The notes below the pieces were generated by a model. The model saw only the letters and a program-made list of their open reading frames with translations. It was not told where the DNA came from and ran no database searches. Source: a virus. From it: a stretch of 28,835 nt of DNA. The stretch covers positions 1-28,835 of IMG/VR virus record IMGVR_UViG_3300032006_000060; one strand, written 5' to 3'. Made by a program: the position numbers and the translations under genes. This document shows, one piece after another, positions 5,319 to 11,537 of this stretch. Positions within the stretch are counted from its first letter, which is position 1. The number at the start of each line of letters is the position of its first letter.

Positions 5319-5432
5319 AAAGGCGCAAGTAAGTAACTTTGCCTTTAATATGCAATGAGAGTCAAGGCCTCCTACTTGGTAGCGACAAGTAAAAAATGCG
5401 ACTCCTAGCTCACTCGGCCTGGTGAGATTGCA
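5319..5432 (+). ncRNA. Candidate structured noncoding RNA with a pseudoknot
   Basis: No gene fits here, but complementary segments nest cleanly. Hairpin P0 is AAAGGC/GCCTTT (5319-5324/5341-5346) with inner AAGT/ACTT (5327-5330/5336-5339). A closing stem TGCAAT/ATTGCA (5351-5356/5427-5432) encloses two arms. Arm 1 is GAGTC/GACTC (5359-5363/5400-5404) with an internal hairpin ACTTG/CAAGT (5374-5378/5386-5390). Arm 2 is CTCAC/GTGAG (5409-5413/5422-5426). AGGCC (5365-5369) in arm 1 can pair with GGCCT (5416-5420) in the loop of arm 2, forming a pseudoknot across a three-way junction. The terminator at 5438 would give a defined 3' end. It is not a tRNA (no T-loop motif). It could be an sRNA, a 3'-UTR element or a ligand-binding RNA. 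Confidence 0.55.
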
Positions 5433-5437
5433 AAAAT

Positions 5438-5485
5438 AAGCCTAGAGTATATTGTCAGAATTCTGACAGTACTCTAGGCTTTTTT
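5438..5485. terminator. Strong bidirectional terminator
   Basis: The 12-bp perfect arms 5438-5449 and 5470-5481 enclose an inner perfect palindrome TGTCAGAA/TTCTGACA (5453-5468). Six T follow on the + strand, and CTTATTTTT follows on the - strand. It ends rightward early transcription and leftward transcription of the small terminase gene. Confidence 0.92.
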
Positions 5486-5529
5486 AAAGTTCTTACCGGC
5501 ATCCTTTTTTAGAAAACCCACATCCGAAA

Positions 5530-5934
5530 TCATTCGTTTGCGGCCGATAGCTCTACAATTTTCTTTTGCAGTTCTTCTTCAGACAACTCAGAAGCATCTA
5601 ACGACAAATTAGTCTGGTCGATTCGCTGTAACTTTGGCTGCTCATATTCAGCAAGTGCTATTGCTAAACGCTCAATTGTTTCTTGATCTTCTACTTGTAT
5701 AGCTTTTGCTAACTGAATCTTAAGAATCTCAACAGCTGATGGCATTTCAGTTATAACTTCATCTCGAATCTTTTTAAACTCAGAGGCTGATAGTTTCATA
5801 GCTTCTCGAAGTGCTTTATTTTGTCGACGTTTCTCTGCGCCGCGTGCCTGCATCTCTCGAGCTGTATTAGAATCAATAACTGGTCGAAGTTGTGCAAGTG
5901 AATTAGGGTGCTTACCGCAATTTTCATAACCCAT
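5530..5934 (-). CDS. Probable terminase small subunit (134 aa)
   Basis: This is the only leftward gene in the left half. ATG is at 5934, preceded on its own strand by AAGGAGG. Residues 1-20 form a Gly/Pro-containing start (GYENCGKHPNSLAQLRP), and 25-50 are a basic RQNKALREAMKLSASEFKK segment. There follows a long helical region (VEILKIQLAKAIQ...ERLAIALAEYEQPKLQRIDQ) and an acidic C-terminal helix. An NPxSLxxLRP start, a basic helix and an EYxxPKLxRIDQ segment is a layout I associate with small terminases of marine podoviruses, which bind the packaging site. Helix-turn-helix is not obvious. Its strand matches the late genes though it stands 10 kb away from them. It could instead be an unrelated DNA-binding regulator. 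Confidence 0.5.
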   Translation of the reverse strand: MGYENCGKHPNSLAQLRPVIDSNTAREMQARGAEKRRQNKALREAMKLSASEFKKIRDEVITEMPSAVEILKIQLAKAIQVEDQETIERLAIALAEYEQPKLQRIDQTNLSLDASELSEEELQKKIVELSAANE

Positions 5935-6035
5935 AATAACCTCCTTAATATCTTTTAGGAGACATTTAAACTTTAAGTAAAATACCCTCGCTGTCGCTCG
6001 GGTATTTTTTAAACCAATTTATTTAGGACAAAACA
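5935..6035. promoter_or_regulatory. Divergent intergenic region between terS-like gene and nucleotide block
   Basis: These 101 bases must supply a leftward start for the 5530-5934 gene and, after the rightward terminator at 5979-6010, a rightward start for the genes from 6036. Only 25 bases lie between that terminator and the next ATG, too few for a complete sigma70 promoter. Either a compact phage-polymerase promoter overlaps the terminator, or read-through supplies the block. No promoter consensus could be verified. Confidence 0.35.
5979..6010 (+). terminator. Rho-independent terminator (copy 2 of a duplicated element)
   Basis: AAAATACCC (5979-5987) pairs with GGGTATTTT (6000-6008), followed by more T. 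It matches 973-1004 with one difference in the loop. It would stop transcripts that read rightward across the antisense terminase-like gene. The - strand also shows a stem followed by TATTTTA, so weak bidirectional action is possible. Confidence 0.82.
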
Positions 6036-6194
6036 ATGCTAATAAAACCTATAAACCCTATAGCACGAACTTTAGAAGATCCAAAGTATCGTCCTAAAAC
6101 CATACCTAGTAAAAAGGTATACAACAGAAAGAAAGAAAATGACAGATTACGGAAGAATAATAAAAGAATGCGAAAAGGATATGAAAAATCCTGA
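6036..6194 (+). CDS. Small basic conserved protein (52 aa)
   Basis: ATG at 6036 follows TTTAGGA, with TGA at 6192-6194. The 52 residues begin MLIKPINPIARTLEDPKYRP and continue KTIPSKKVYNRKKEN, ending in a very basic stretch. The NPxAxxL....YRxKxxxSKKxYxRK pattern matches a widespread family of very small Arg/Lys-rich phage and bacterial proteins of unknown role (from memory). The last 56 bases overlap, out of frame, the start of the DUF1599 gene if that begins at 6139, or do not overlap if it begins at 6238. Confidence 0.7.
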   Translation: MLIKPINPIARTLEDPKYRPKTIPSKKVYNRKKENDRLRKNNKRMRKGYEKS

Positions 6195-6540
6195 ATTCGT
6201 TAAAAGATATAACGCCTTATTTATGAAAGGAAATAAAATGGCAAAAGTAACAGCATCAACAATCTTACATGAAGCAGCTGAGCTTAAAGAAAAGAAGCAA
6301 GCTGATTATCAAGGAGACATGTGGACAGAAGAAGATTACTTTCCATATGGTAATAAGTCATACATGCATATGATTCATACTAAATATTTACGTATGAGAA
6401 GTCTTGCAGAAAATGAAGACAAAGAAATTAACTTTGAATCATTAGAAGATACACTTGTAGATATGGCAGTTTATTGCGCAATGTTTGCTGCGTATTTAGA
6501 AAATAAGAAATTAGAAAAACCTGTAATGAGGTCTGGATAA
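6139..6540 (+). CDS. DUF1599-like (nucleotide modification associated domain) protein
   Basis: A 133-residue protein whose residues 38-122 fit the DUF1599 pattern, also called nucleotide modification associated domain 1: an E..KK..DY element (ADY near 55-57), a Lys/Arg-bearing helix (YLRMRSLAE, 83-91), and an acidic helix ESLEDTLVDMAVY (about 100-112) followed by a hydrophobic end. The ExxED...D spacing recalls MazG-like metal-binding helices, so a nucleotide-handling role is plausible. Start choice is uncertain. ATG 6139 lacks a good ribosome binding site and overlaps the previous gene, whereas ATG 6238 has AAAGGA at 6229-6234 and would give 100 residues covering the domain. The stop overlaps the TS-family start (TAATG). 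The neighbourhood with a TS-family enzyme and MazG supports a role in modified-nucleotide supply. Confidence 0.75.
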   Translation: MTDYGRIIKECEKDMKNPEFVKRYNALFMKGNKMAKVTASTILHEAAELKEKKQADYQGDMWTEEDYFPYGNKSYMHMIHTKYLRMRSLAENEDKEINFESLEDTLVDMAVYCAMFAAYLENKKLEKPVMRSG

Positions 6541-7331
6541 TGACCAGATATGAAAGCAAATACTTACGTATAGCAGATGAGATCTTAATGCATGGTGATT
6601 ATAGAGAAACTAGAAATGGCTGGGTAAAATCTATATTTACTCAGACTTTACATTTTGATATGAGTGATGATCGATTTCCTGTTCTTACTACACGTAAAAT
6701 GAATATTAACAGCGTACTTGGTGAATATGCAGCAATTATTAGAGAACCTAATAATATAAAAGATTTTCAGAAATGGGGGTGTAATTATTGGAATGAGTTC
6801 GGAGATAGTAATACTGGTGATTTACGTATTGATTACGGTAATAGTTGGGTTGACTATAATGGTGTCAATCAAATCGAAAGATTAATATATAATATTAATG
6901 AGAACCCACATAGTCGAAGACTAATAGTAGATGCATGGAATCCTGAAAATATATCTACATCTAGTTTACCCTGCTGCCATTTTATGTATCAATTTTATGT
7001 AGATAATTCTCATTTAGATTTAACAGTCTATCAAAGATCTGGTGACTGGATGATTGGTGTTCCTAGCGATATGATATTTGCAGCAACTTTCTTAGCAAAT
7101 ATTGCAAGTATTACTAACTTAAAACCAAGAAGAATTAATTTAATTGTAGGTGACTGCCATATTTATGAAGAACATTTTAGTAAAGTAACTGAACAAATGA
7201 GTAGAGCTATAACAACACCACCATTATATAGTTTACTACGCCAATATAAATTTGCAGATTTTGAACCTACAGATTTAAATATATTAGACTATAAACATAA
7301 GGAGTTTATAAAGTATGACCTTAAAAAGTGA
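6540..7331 (+). CDS. Thymidylate synthase family enzyme with Asp177: likely dCMP (hydroxy)methylase
   Basis: A full-length (263 aa) member of the TS family, which transfers a one-carbon unit from methylene-tetrahydrofolate to C5 of a pyrimidine nucleotide. Visible landmarks, which coincide with E. coli numbering, are the double Arg HSRRLIVDAWN (126-127), catalytic C146 in SLPCCH, R166-S167-x-D169 in YQRSGDW, G173, and H207/Y209 in GDCHIYEEH. The residue aligned to Asn177, which selects dUMP, is Asp (GVPSD, residue 177). T4 dCMP hydroxymethylase has Asp at this place, and Asn-to-Asp mutants of thymidylate synthase shift to dCMP. The enzyme therefore probably acts on dCMP, making 5-hydroxymethyl- or 5-methyl-dCMP. 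Sequence alone does not tell which. An atypical dTMP synthase remains possible. It overlaps its neighbours on both sides, forming a cassette with DUF1599 and MazG-like genes. Confidence 0.85.
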   Translation: MTRYESKYLRIADEILMHGDYRETRNGWVKSIFTQTLHFDMSDDRFPVLTTRKMNINSVLGEYAAIIREPNNIKDFQKWGCNYWNEFGDSNTGDLRIDYGNSWVDYNGVNQIERLIYNINENPHSRRLIVDAWNPENISTSSLPCCHFMYQFYVDNSHLDLTVYQRSGDWMIGVPSDMIFAATFLANIASITNLKPRRINLIVGDCHIYEEHFSKVTEQMSRAITTPPLYSLLRQYKFADFEPTDLNILDYKHKEFIKYDLKK

Positions 7332-7818
7332 ATGGTTGTCAGACATAAATGATATGCACTATAAATTTGGTGCAACAGAGTGGGTAGATAACATGCACCG
7401 CTCAAAGAATTATAAATTATTAAAAGATTTTCTTGCATTCAGATTAGATTTTCTTGAAGAAGAATTCGAAGAAACTCAAGCAGCTTTCTTTAAGAATGAT
7501 TCTAAAGAAGTTGTTGATGGATTAATTGATCTTATTGTTATTGCAATTGGTACACTAGATTTATTTAAATGTGATGCTGATGTAGTATGGGATAAGATAC
7601 ATCATTCTAATATGGCTAAGAAACCTGGAGCAAATAAATCCAGACAAAATCCATTTGGTTTACCGGATATGGTGAAACCAAAAGATTGGGTAGCACCTAA
7701 AATAACTAAAGAAGATTGTGGTATACTACCTGACATTCTAAATCCTGAAGATAGAGATAAAAGAGATTTAGAAAATGAATTTAAAAATAATATAGCTAAC
7801 CTACAATATGAGGAATAG
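7315..7818 (+). CDS. MazG-like nucleotide pyrophosphohydrolase
   Basis: ATG at 7315 follows AAGGAG (7300-7305) and overlaps the TS-family gene by 17 bases. Residues 36-100 show the all-alpha NTP pyrophosphohydrolase signature: a first acidic helix RLDFLEEEFEETQAA (E48-E53) and a second helix with D68-G-L-I-D72 for Mg2+ binding, followed by a hydrophobic core and KIHHSNMAKK, typical of phage MazG/dUTPase-type proteins. It should hydrolyse a (d)NTP to the monophosphate plus pyrophosphate. Next to a probable dCMP-modifying enzyme, an attractive substrate is dCTP, which would both supply dCMP and remove unmodified dCTP as T4 gp56 does. That substrate is inference. The C-terminal 60 residues (Pro-rich then acidic) are an extension without visible motif. 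Confidence 0.75.
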   Translation: MTLKSEWLSDINDMHYKFGATEWVDNMHRSKNYKLLKDFLAFRLDFLEEEFEETQAAFFKNDSKEVVDGLIDLIVIAIGTLDLFKCDADVVWDKIHHSNMAKKPGANKSRQNPFGLPDMVKPKDWVAPKITKEDCGILPDILNPEDRDKRDLENEFKNNIANLQYEE

Positions 7819-7820
7819 AT

Positions 7821-8015
7821 ATGAGTAAAAACGATTTACAAGAAACTAATGTAGCTAAAGAAAAGACATTAACAATTGATGACATTAGAGCAACAATTAT
7901 TGGTGATCAAAATAAATTAATACTGCTAAATGTATTTGATAATTTAGTTAATGAAAACAAAAACTTAAGAATAGAATTAGAAAAATCTAAAGAAATAAAA
8001 TCATTTGAAGAATAG
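7821..8015 (+). CDS. Hypothetical coiled-coil protein (64 aa)
   Basis: It starts 2 bases after the MazG-like stop, with GAGGAATAG upstream. The 64 residues are charged. A polar N-terminus leads to TLTIDDIRATIIGDQNKLIL, then a heptad-like helix NLVNENKNLRIELEKSKEI, so a short coiled coil and dimerisation are likely. No family is recognised. It lies just before the DNA polymerase gene. A small GAATC/GATTC inverted repeat (8015-8019/8024-8028) follows its stop. Confidence 0.65.
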   Translation: MSKNDLQETNVAKEKTLTIDDIRATIIGDQNKLILLNVFDNLVNENKNLRIELEKSKEIKSFEE

Positions 8016-8041
8016 AATCTAACGATTCGGAAAGGAATAAT

Positions 8042-9877
8042 ATGAGACTCACGTTTGATATAGAAACGGACGGTCTTGATGCAACTAAGATATGGTGTTT
8101 AGTTATACAAGACTTAGACACCAAACGCATCATGAGATATACAGATAACTCTAAATCCTATGACGGTGACATCAAAATGGGATTAACATTATTGCAACAC
8201 GCAAAATTACTAATAGCACATAATGGAATAGGGTTTGATGCATTAATAATAAAGAAACTTTATGATATTGATTTGTATAATGGAGATAGATTCTTTGATA
8301 CATGGATAGCATCTCAAGTATTAAATTACAGACGACCACATAAACATGGGTTAGCTGGATGGGGTGAATATTTTAAATACCATAAAGGTAACTACGATGA
8401 TTGGACAAAGTTCACTGATAAAATGATGGAGTATTGTGTTAGAGATGTTAAACTAAATACCATAATATACAATCATCTTATAGTAGAACTAAAAGATTTA
8501 GCAGAAAAGAATCCATTAATACGTAAAGGTTTAAAGAATGAGATGGCAACTGCTAAGTTCGATGCATACTGTAGGTACTATGGATGGTCATTCAATAAAG
8601 ATAAAGCCTTGAATTTATTAGATAAAATCAAATCTCGAATGAATGAAATAGAAAAAGTTGTTGAGCCTAAACTTCCAGCAGTTACTCGGTTAATTGATAA
8701 GCAACCTAAGACACCTAAGTTTACTAAGAAAGGTTATTACACTGCAGCTACTGCACGTATGCTAAGTGAGTATCTAAAAGTAGATGTTAAACCAGAGAAC
8801 ACTAAAGTCTGGCCAGCAGGTAGAGAGTTTCAAAGAAAGATAACAAAGCCTGCAAACCTAGGTAACTTAGAACAAGTTAAAGAATATCTTTATACAATCG
8901 GATGGGAACCTGATGATTGGAAGATGGAAAGAATGGGCAGAGAGTTCATTAAGAAAACACCTAAGCTAACTAAAACTTCTTTAGATAAATTAGGTTGGGA
9001 TGGATCTGCTATACATCATTGGACAACACTCAGATCTAGACGCGGTGTAGTAGAAGGTTGGATAGAAAACCTACAGTTTGGTAGAAGATTACATGGTAAA
9101 CTCTGGGTAGTGGGTACACCTACATTCAGATGTCGTCATGAAGTTATCGCTAATCTACCTGCAGTAACTGCTGAACTTGGTAAAGAACTTCGTGAATTAC
9201 TAGTAGCAGAACCAGGAAGAAAGATAGTAGGTGCTGACTCTAGCGGTAATCAATTCAGATCTCTTGCACATTATGCTAAAGATAATAACCTCACCAATCA
9301 GATTATGAGTGGAGATATACATCAGTATAATGCAGACATCATTGATACTGATAGACGTACTGCAAAAACCTGGATCTATGCATTTCTATTTGGTGCTGGT
9401 GCTACTAAACTTGGTAAAGTATTAACAGGTGTTGGTAATATCAAGAGAGGTAAAGAATCTATTGAAGCATACGGTAATGCGATTCCTGGATTGAAAGCAT
9501 TAAAAGATAAATTAGTTTCTATATGGAATAGAACAGATGCACAAAGTAGTGTTGAAGGTTATGTTCCTGGTCTTGATGGTCGTAAAGTATATACACCTCA
9601 GGATTATCAGACACTTAATTATCTATTACAAAGCTGTGAAGCTATCACAACTAAAGCAGCAGTAGCTTATCAAATGAATAAGATTAAAGAAGAAAAGCTG
9701 GATGCTGAACCTAGACTTTATTATCATGATGAAGTAGCTTGGTCTGCAGCAGATAAAGATGCTAACCGAGTATTAGAAATTCTAATAGAATCATTTGCTG
9801 AAGGTCCTAAAGAAGTGGGTGTAGATATTATGGCAGGTGATGGAACTATCGGTTCTAATTATGCGGAGGTGCACTAA
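8042..9877 (+). CDS. Family A DNA polymerase with 3'-5' exonuclease, T7 gp5-like
   Basis: A 611-residue replicative polymerase, shorter than T7 gp5 (704). The proofreading domain is intact: Exo I FDIETD (D6, E8), Exo II NGIGFD (D66) and Exo III YCVRD (D135). Polymerase motif A is GADSSGNQFR with catalytic D399. Motif B is AKTWIYAFLFGAG with K442 and Y446. Motif C is YHDE with D563/E564. Two fingers/palm positions differ from T7: the motif A Glu (T7 E480, Pol I E710, the ribose gate) is Gln404, and the O-helix Tyr (T7 Y530, Pol I Y766) is Phe450. The segment 205-300 is Lys-rich and would correspond to the thumb/thioredoxin-binding region in reduced form. AAAGGA lies before ATG 8042, and TAATG couples it to the next gene. 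It should work with the SSB and primase-helicase encoded nearby. Confidence 0.95.
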   Translation: MRLTFDIETDGLDATKIWCLVIQDLDTKRIMRYTDNSKSYDGDIKMGLTLLQHAKLLIAHNGIGFDALIIKKLYDIDLYNGDRFFDTWIASQVLNYRRPHKHGLAGWGEYFKYHKGNYDDWTKFTDKMMEYCVRDVKLNTIIYNHLIVELKDLAEKNPLIRKGLKNEMATAKFDAYCRYYGWSFNKDKALNLLDKIKSRMNEIEKVVEPKLPAVTRLIDKQPKTPKFTKKGYYTAATARMLSEYLKVDVKPENTKVWPAGREFQRKITKPANLGNLEQVKEYLYTIGWEPDDWKMERMGREFIKKTPKLTKTSLDKLGWDGSAIHHWTTLRSRRGVVEGWIENLQFGRRLHGKLWVVGTPTFRCRHEVIANLPAVTAELGKELRELLVAEPGRKIVGADSSGNQFRSLAHYAKDNNLTNQIMSGDIHQYNADIIDTDRRTAKTWIYAFLFGAGATKLGKVLTGVGNIKRGKESIEAYGNAIPGLKALKDKLVSIWNRTDAQSSVEGYVPGLDGRKVYTPQDYQTLNYLLQSCEAITTKAAVAYQMNKIKEEKLDAEPRLYYHDEVAWSAADKDANRVLEILIESFAEGPKEVGVDIMAGDGTIGSNYAEVH

Positions 9878-10407
9878 TGATTGTAGATATTAGAGTAACT
9901 CAAGATTTTATTTATCAATGTGATGCGCGTGCTACTAAATATAATCCAAGAGGTAGAACATACGAACAGCTAAGACTTGATATTGAATGTGAAATCTTTG
10001 AATGGTGGATGATTAATAAAGGAACTTGGAAACACCATAGTTCATGGGAAGTTGATGGTATCGATCAGATCTGGGGTAATATAGATGTTAAGTTTATTAA
10101 ATCCTGGTACAATATACCATGTAATAAAATGATTTACTTACTTAAACAAAGAGAAATAACTAATGCATTTCTTTTCTGCGAGTGGCATAAGAGACCTCAA
10201 CGTGTATTAAAACCTGGAGATAAAGTACAGGTTAATACTCTTGGTATCTTAGAATACTGGGAATTAATAGATCTAATTAAACCCTCTAAGTTTAACGGAT
10301 TTTATGCAGATATTCGTAAGCATTTAAATCTAACACCCAACACTAGTAAGTTTGAAGTAGGCAATACAACATACGATCATAGAAGAAAGGAACAAAATGA
10401 AAACTAA
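9877..10407 (+). CDS. Hypothetical protein, possible PD-(D/E)XK-type nuclease (176 aa)
   Basis: It is coupled to DNA polymerase by TAATG and overlaps the exonuclease gene by 11 bases. The first half contains RLDIECEIFEWWMINKG followed by VDGIDQIWGNIDVKFIKSW. A Glu-containing helix, then an Asp and a strand with D-V-K, has the order of a PD-(D/E)XK core (E, D, D-x-K), the fold of T7 endonuclease I and many phage repair nucleases. The second half (LKPGDKVQVNTLGILEYW, then ADIRKHLN) looks like an added beta domain. The position between polymerase and exonuclease fits a DNA-processing role. The motif is short and the call is tentative. Confidence 0.45.
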   Translation: MIVDIRVTQDFIYQCDARATKYNPRGRTYEQLRLDIECEIFEWWMINKGTWKHHSSWEVDGIDQIWGNIDVKFIKSWYNIPCNKMIYLLKQREITNAFLFCEWHKRPQRVLKPGDKVQVNTLGILEYWELIDLIKPSKFNGFYADIRKHLNLTPNTSKFEVGNTTYDHRRKEQNEN

Positions 10408-11200
10408 ATTTATGTTTGTAGATACAGATTCTATATTCTTTAAGATAGCTTATAAATCTAAGAATCAATCTGAGTTAAGAAAGAATTACAATAGCTTCTG
10501 TAATAAAATGAAGATGGAAGTATCAGATAAAATGGTTAATCCTTTTACTGATGAACTCCAAGTTCTATATGCAGTTAAAGGTACTGGAAATTTTAGAAAA
10601 GACTTGAGCCCTGATTATAAATCCCAGCGCCCCGAGTTAGATAAAGAAGTAAAAGATAAATTAAATTACTTACATAAGTATGCTGTATCTAAAGGCGCTA
10701 TCCAAGCTGATGGCATGGAAGCTGATGATCTTGTTGCTATCTGGGCACATGAAGCGCTCGATAGAAAAGAAGAGTATGTAATCTGTGGTATTGATAAAGA
10801 TCTATTACAGATACCAGGTCATCACTATAACTATGGTAAAGATACTTGGAAACTTATTAATGAAGAAGAAGCATTACATAATTTATATCTTCAATGTTTA
10901 ACTGGTGATGCAACAGATAATATCCCAGGTCTTAAAGGTATTGGACCTAAGAAAGCTGAAAAGATATTAGCTGGCGTGCCATTAAGTAGACAATGGAATA
11001 AGATTAAAGCTACTTGGAAAGAGCATGGACAAACTATAAAACAGTTAGAACTTAGTCATAAGCTATTAAGAATGCTAACAACATGGATAGAATATGAAGA
11101 TATTAAAACATACATTCAAGATCAAACCTCTGTCAGCAAATCAGATGACGTACAGGAACAAAGCAATAAAGCAGATCAAGTACATACAGTATCAAAATGA
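10397..11200 (+). CDS. 5'-3' exonuclease / flap endonuclease (T7 gp6 / T5 FEN-like)
   Basis: A 267-residue member of the FEN-1/PIN-like family. Metal-binding acids appear in order: VDTDS (D9, D11), GMEADDLVA (E108, D110, D111), CGIDKDLLQIPG (D133, D135) and LTGDATDNIPGLKGIGPKKA (D161, D164). The last includes the helix-3-turn-helix DNA-binding motif. The NFRKDLSPDYKSQRP block (residues 65-79) is the usual arch-base motif. It should remove RNA primers and 5' flaps and degrade host DNA. ATG 10397 follows GAAAGGA. The final 36 residues are a polar, Gln/Ser/Lys-rich tail whose DNA also encodes, in another frame, the N-terminus of the RusA-like resolvase. Confidence 0.9.
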   Translation: MKTKFMFVDTDSIFFKIAYKSKNQSELRKNYNSFCNKMKMEVSDKMVNPFTDELQVLYAVKGTGNFRKDLSPDYKSQRPELDKEVKDKLNYLHKYAVSKGAIQADGMEADDLVAIWAHEALDRKEEYVICGIDKDLLQIPGHHYNYGKDTWKLINEEEALHNLYLQCLTGDATDNIPGLKGIGPKKAEKILAGVPLSRQWNKIKATWKEHGQTIKQLELSHKLLRMLTTWIEYEDIKTYIQDQTSVSKSDDVQEQSNKADQVHTVSK

Positions 11201-11537
11201 ATTGAGAGCTCAACTTCTAGGGGTCGCATGGCCCTTTGAAGATTCAGATCTCCTGGAGTTTGAGATTATTGCGGGTGTATCTAATAAGATGGCAGATCTA
11301 GATAATGTAGTGAAGCCTGTGTTAGATACATACCAATATATCTTTGAAAAGTTTAATGACAATAAAGTTTATCACATAACATTAGATAAACATATAACAA
11401 ATAAGGGTAAAGAATATCTCTATGTTAAAGTAGAAAAGTGGATAGACTCTTTACCATTAACAATAGTAAACGATAAAGAGTTATTAGAAAGGACAATTAA
11501 TTATGAGTTACAAGCAGACAGCGTGTCCAAAGTGTGA
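11094..11537 (+). CDS. Holliday junction resolvase, RusA-like
   Basis: A 147-residue RusA-family enzyme, which cuts four-way junctions as a dimer. The N-terminus KPLSANQMTYRNK followed by YIQYQNELRAQL is the usual RusA opening. The catalytic acids appear as ADLDNVVKPVLD (D68, D70) and FNDNKV (D89). The spacings 2 and 19 are the same as D70, D72 and D91 of E. coli RusA. K74 matches the conserved Lys. The likely role is to resolve replication and recombination intermediates before packaging, the job done by endonuclease I in T7. The first 107 bases overlap the exonuclease gene out of frame, and the last 35 overlap the primase-helicase start. No better start downstream keeps the family N-terminus. 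Confidence 0.85.
   Translation: MKILKHTFKIKPLSANQMTYRNKAIKQIKYIQYQNELRAQLLGVAWPFEDSDLLEFEIIAGVSNKMADLDNVVKPVLDTYQYIFEKFNDNKVYHITLDKHITNKGKEYLYVKVEKWIDSLPLTIVNDKELLERTINYELQADSVSKV

Noticed and set aside
5351-5432. tRNA or tRNA-like gene
   Set aside because: There is a closing stem and arms, but no T-loop GTTC-type motif, no anticodon-arm geometry and no CCA.
8015-8028. GAATC/GATTC hairpin before the DNA polymerase gene as promoter or terminator
   Set aside because: 5-bp AT-rich stem with no T tract, probably chance.
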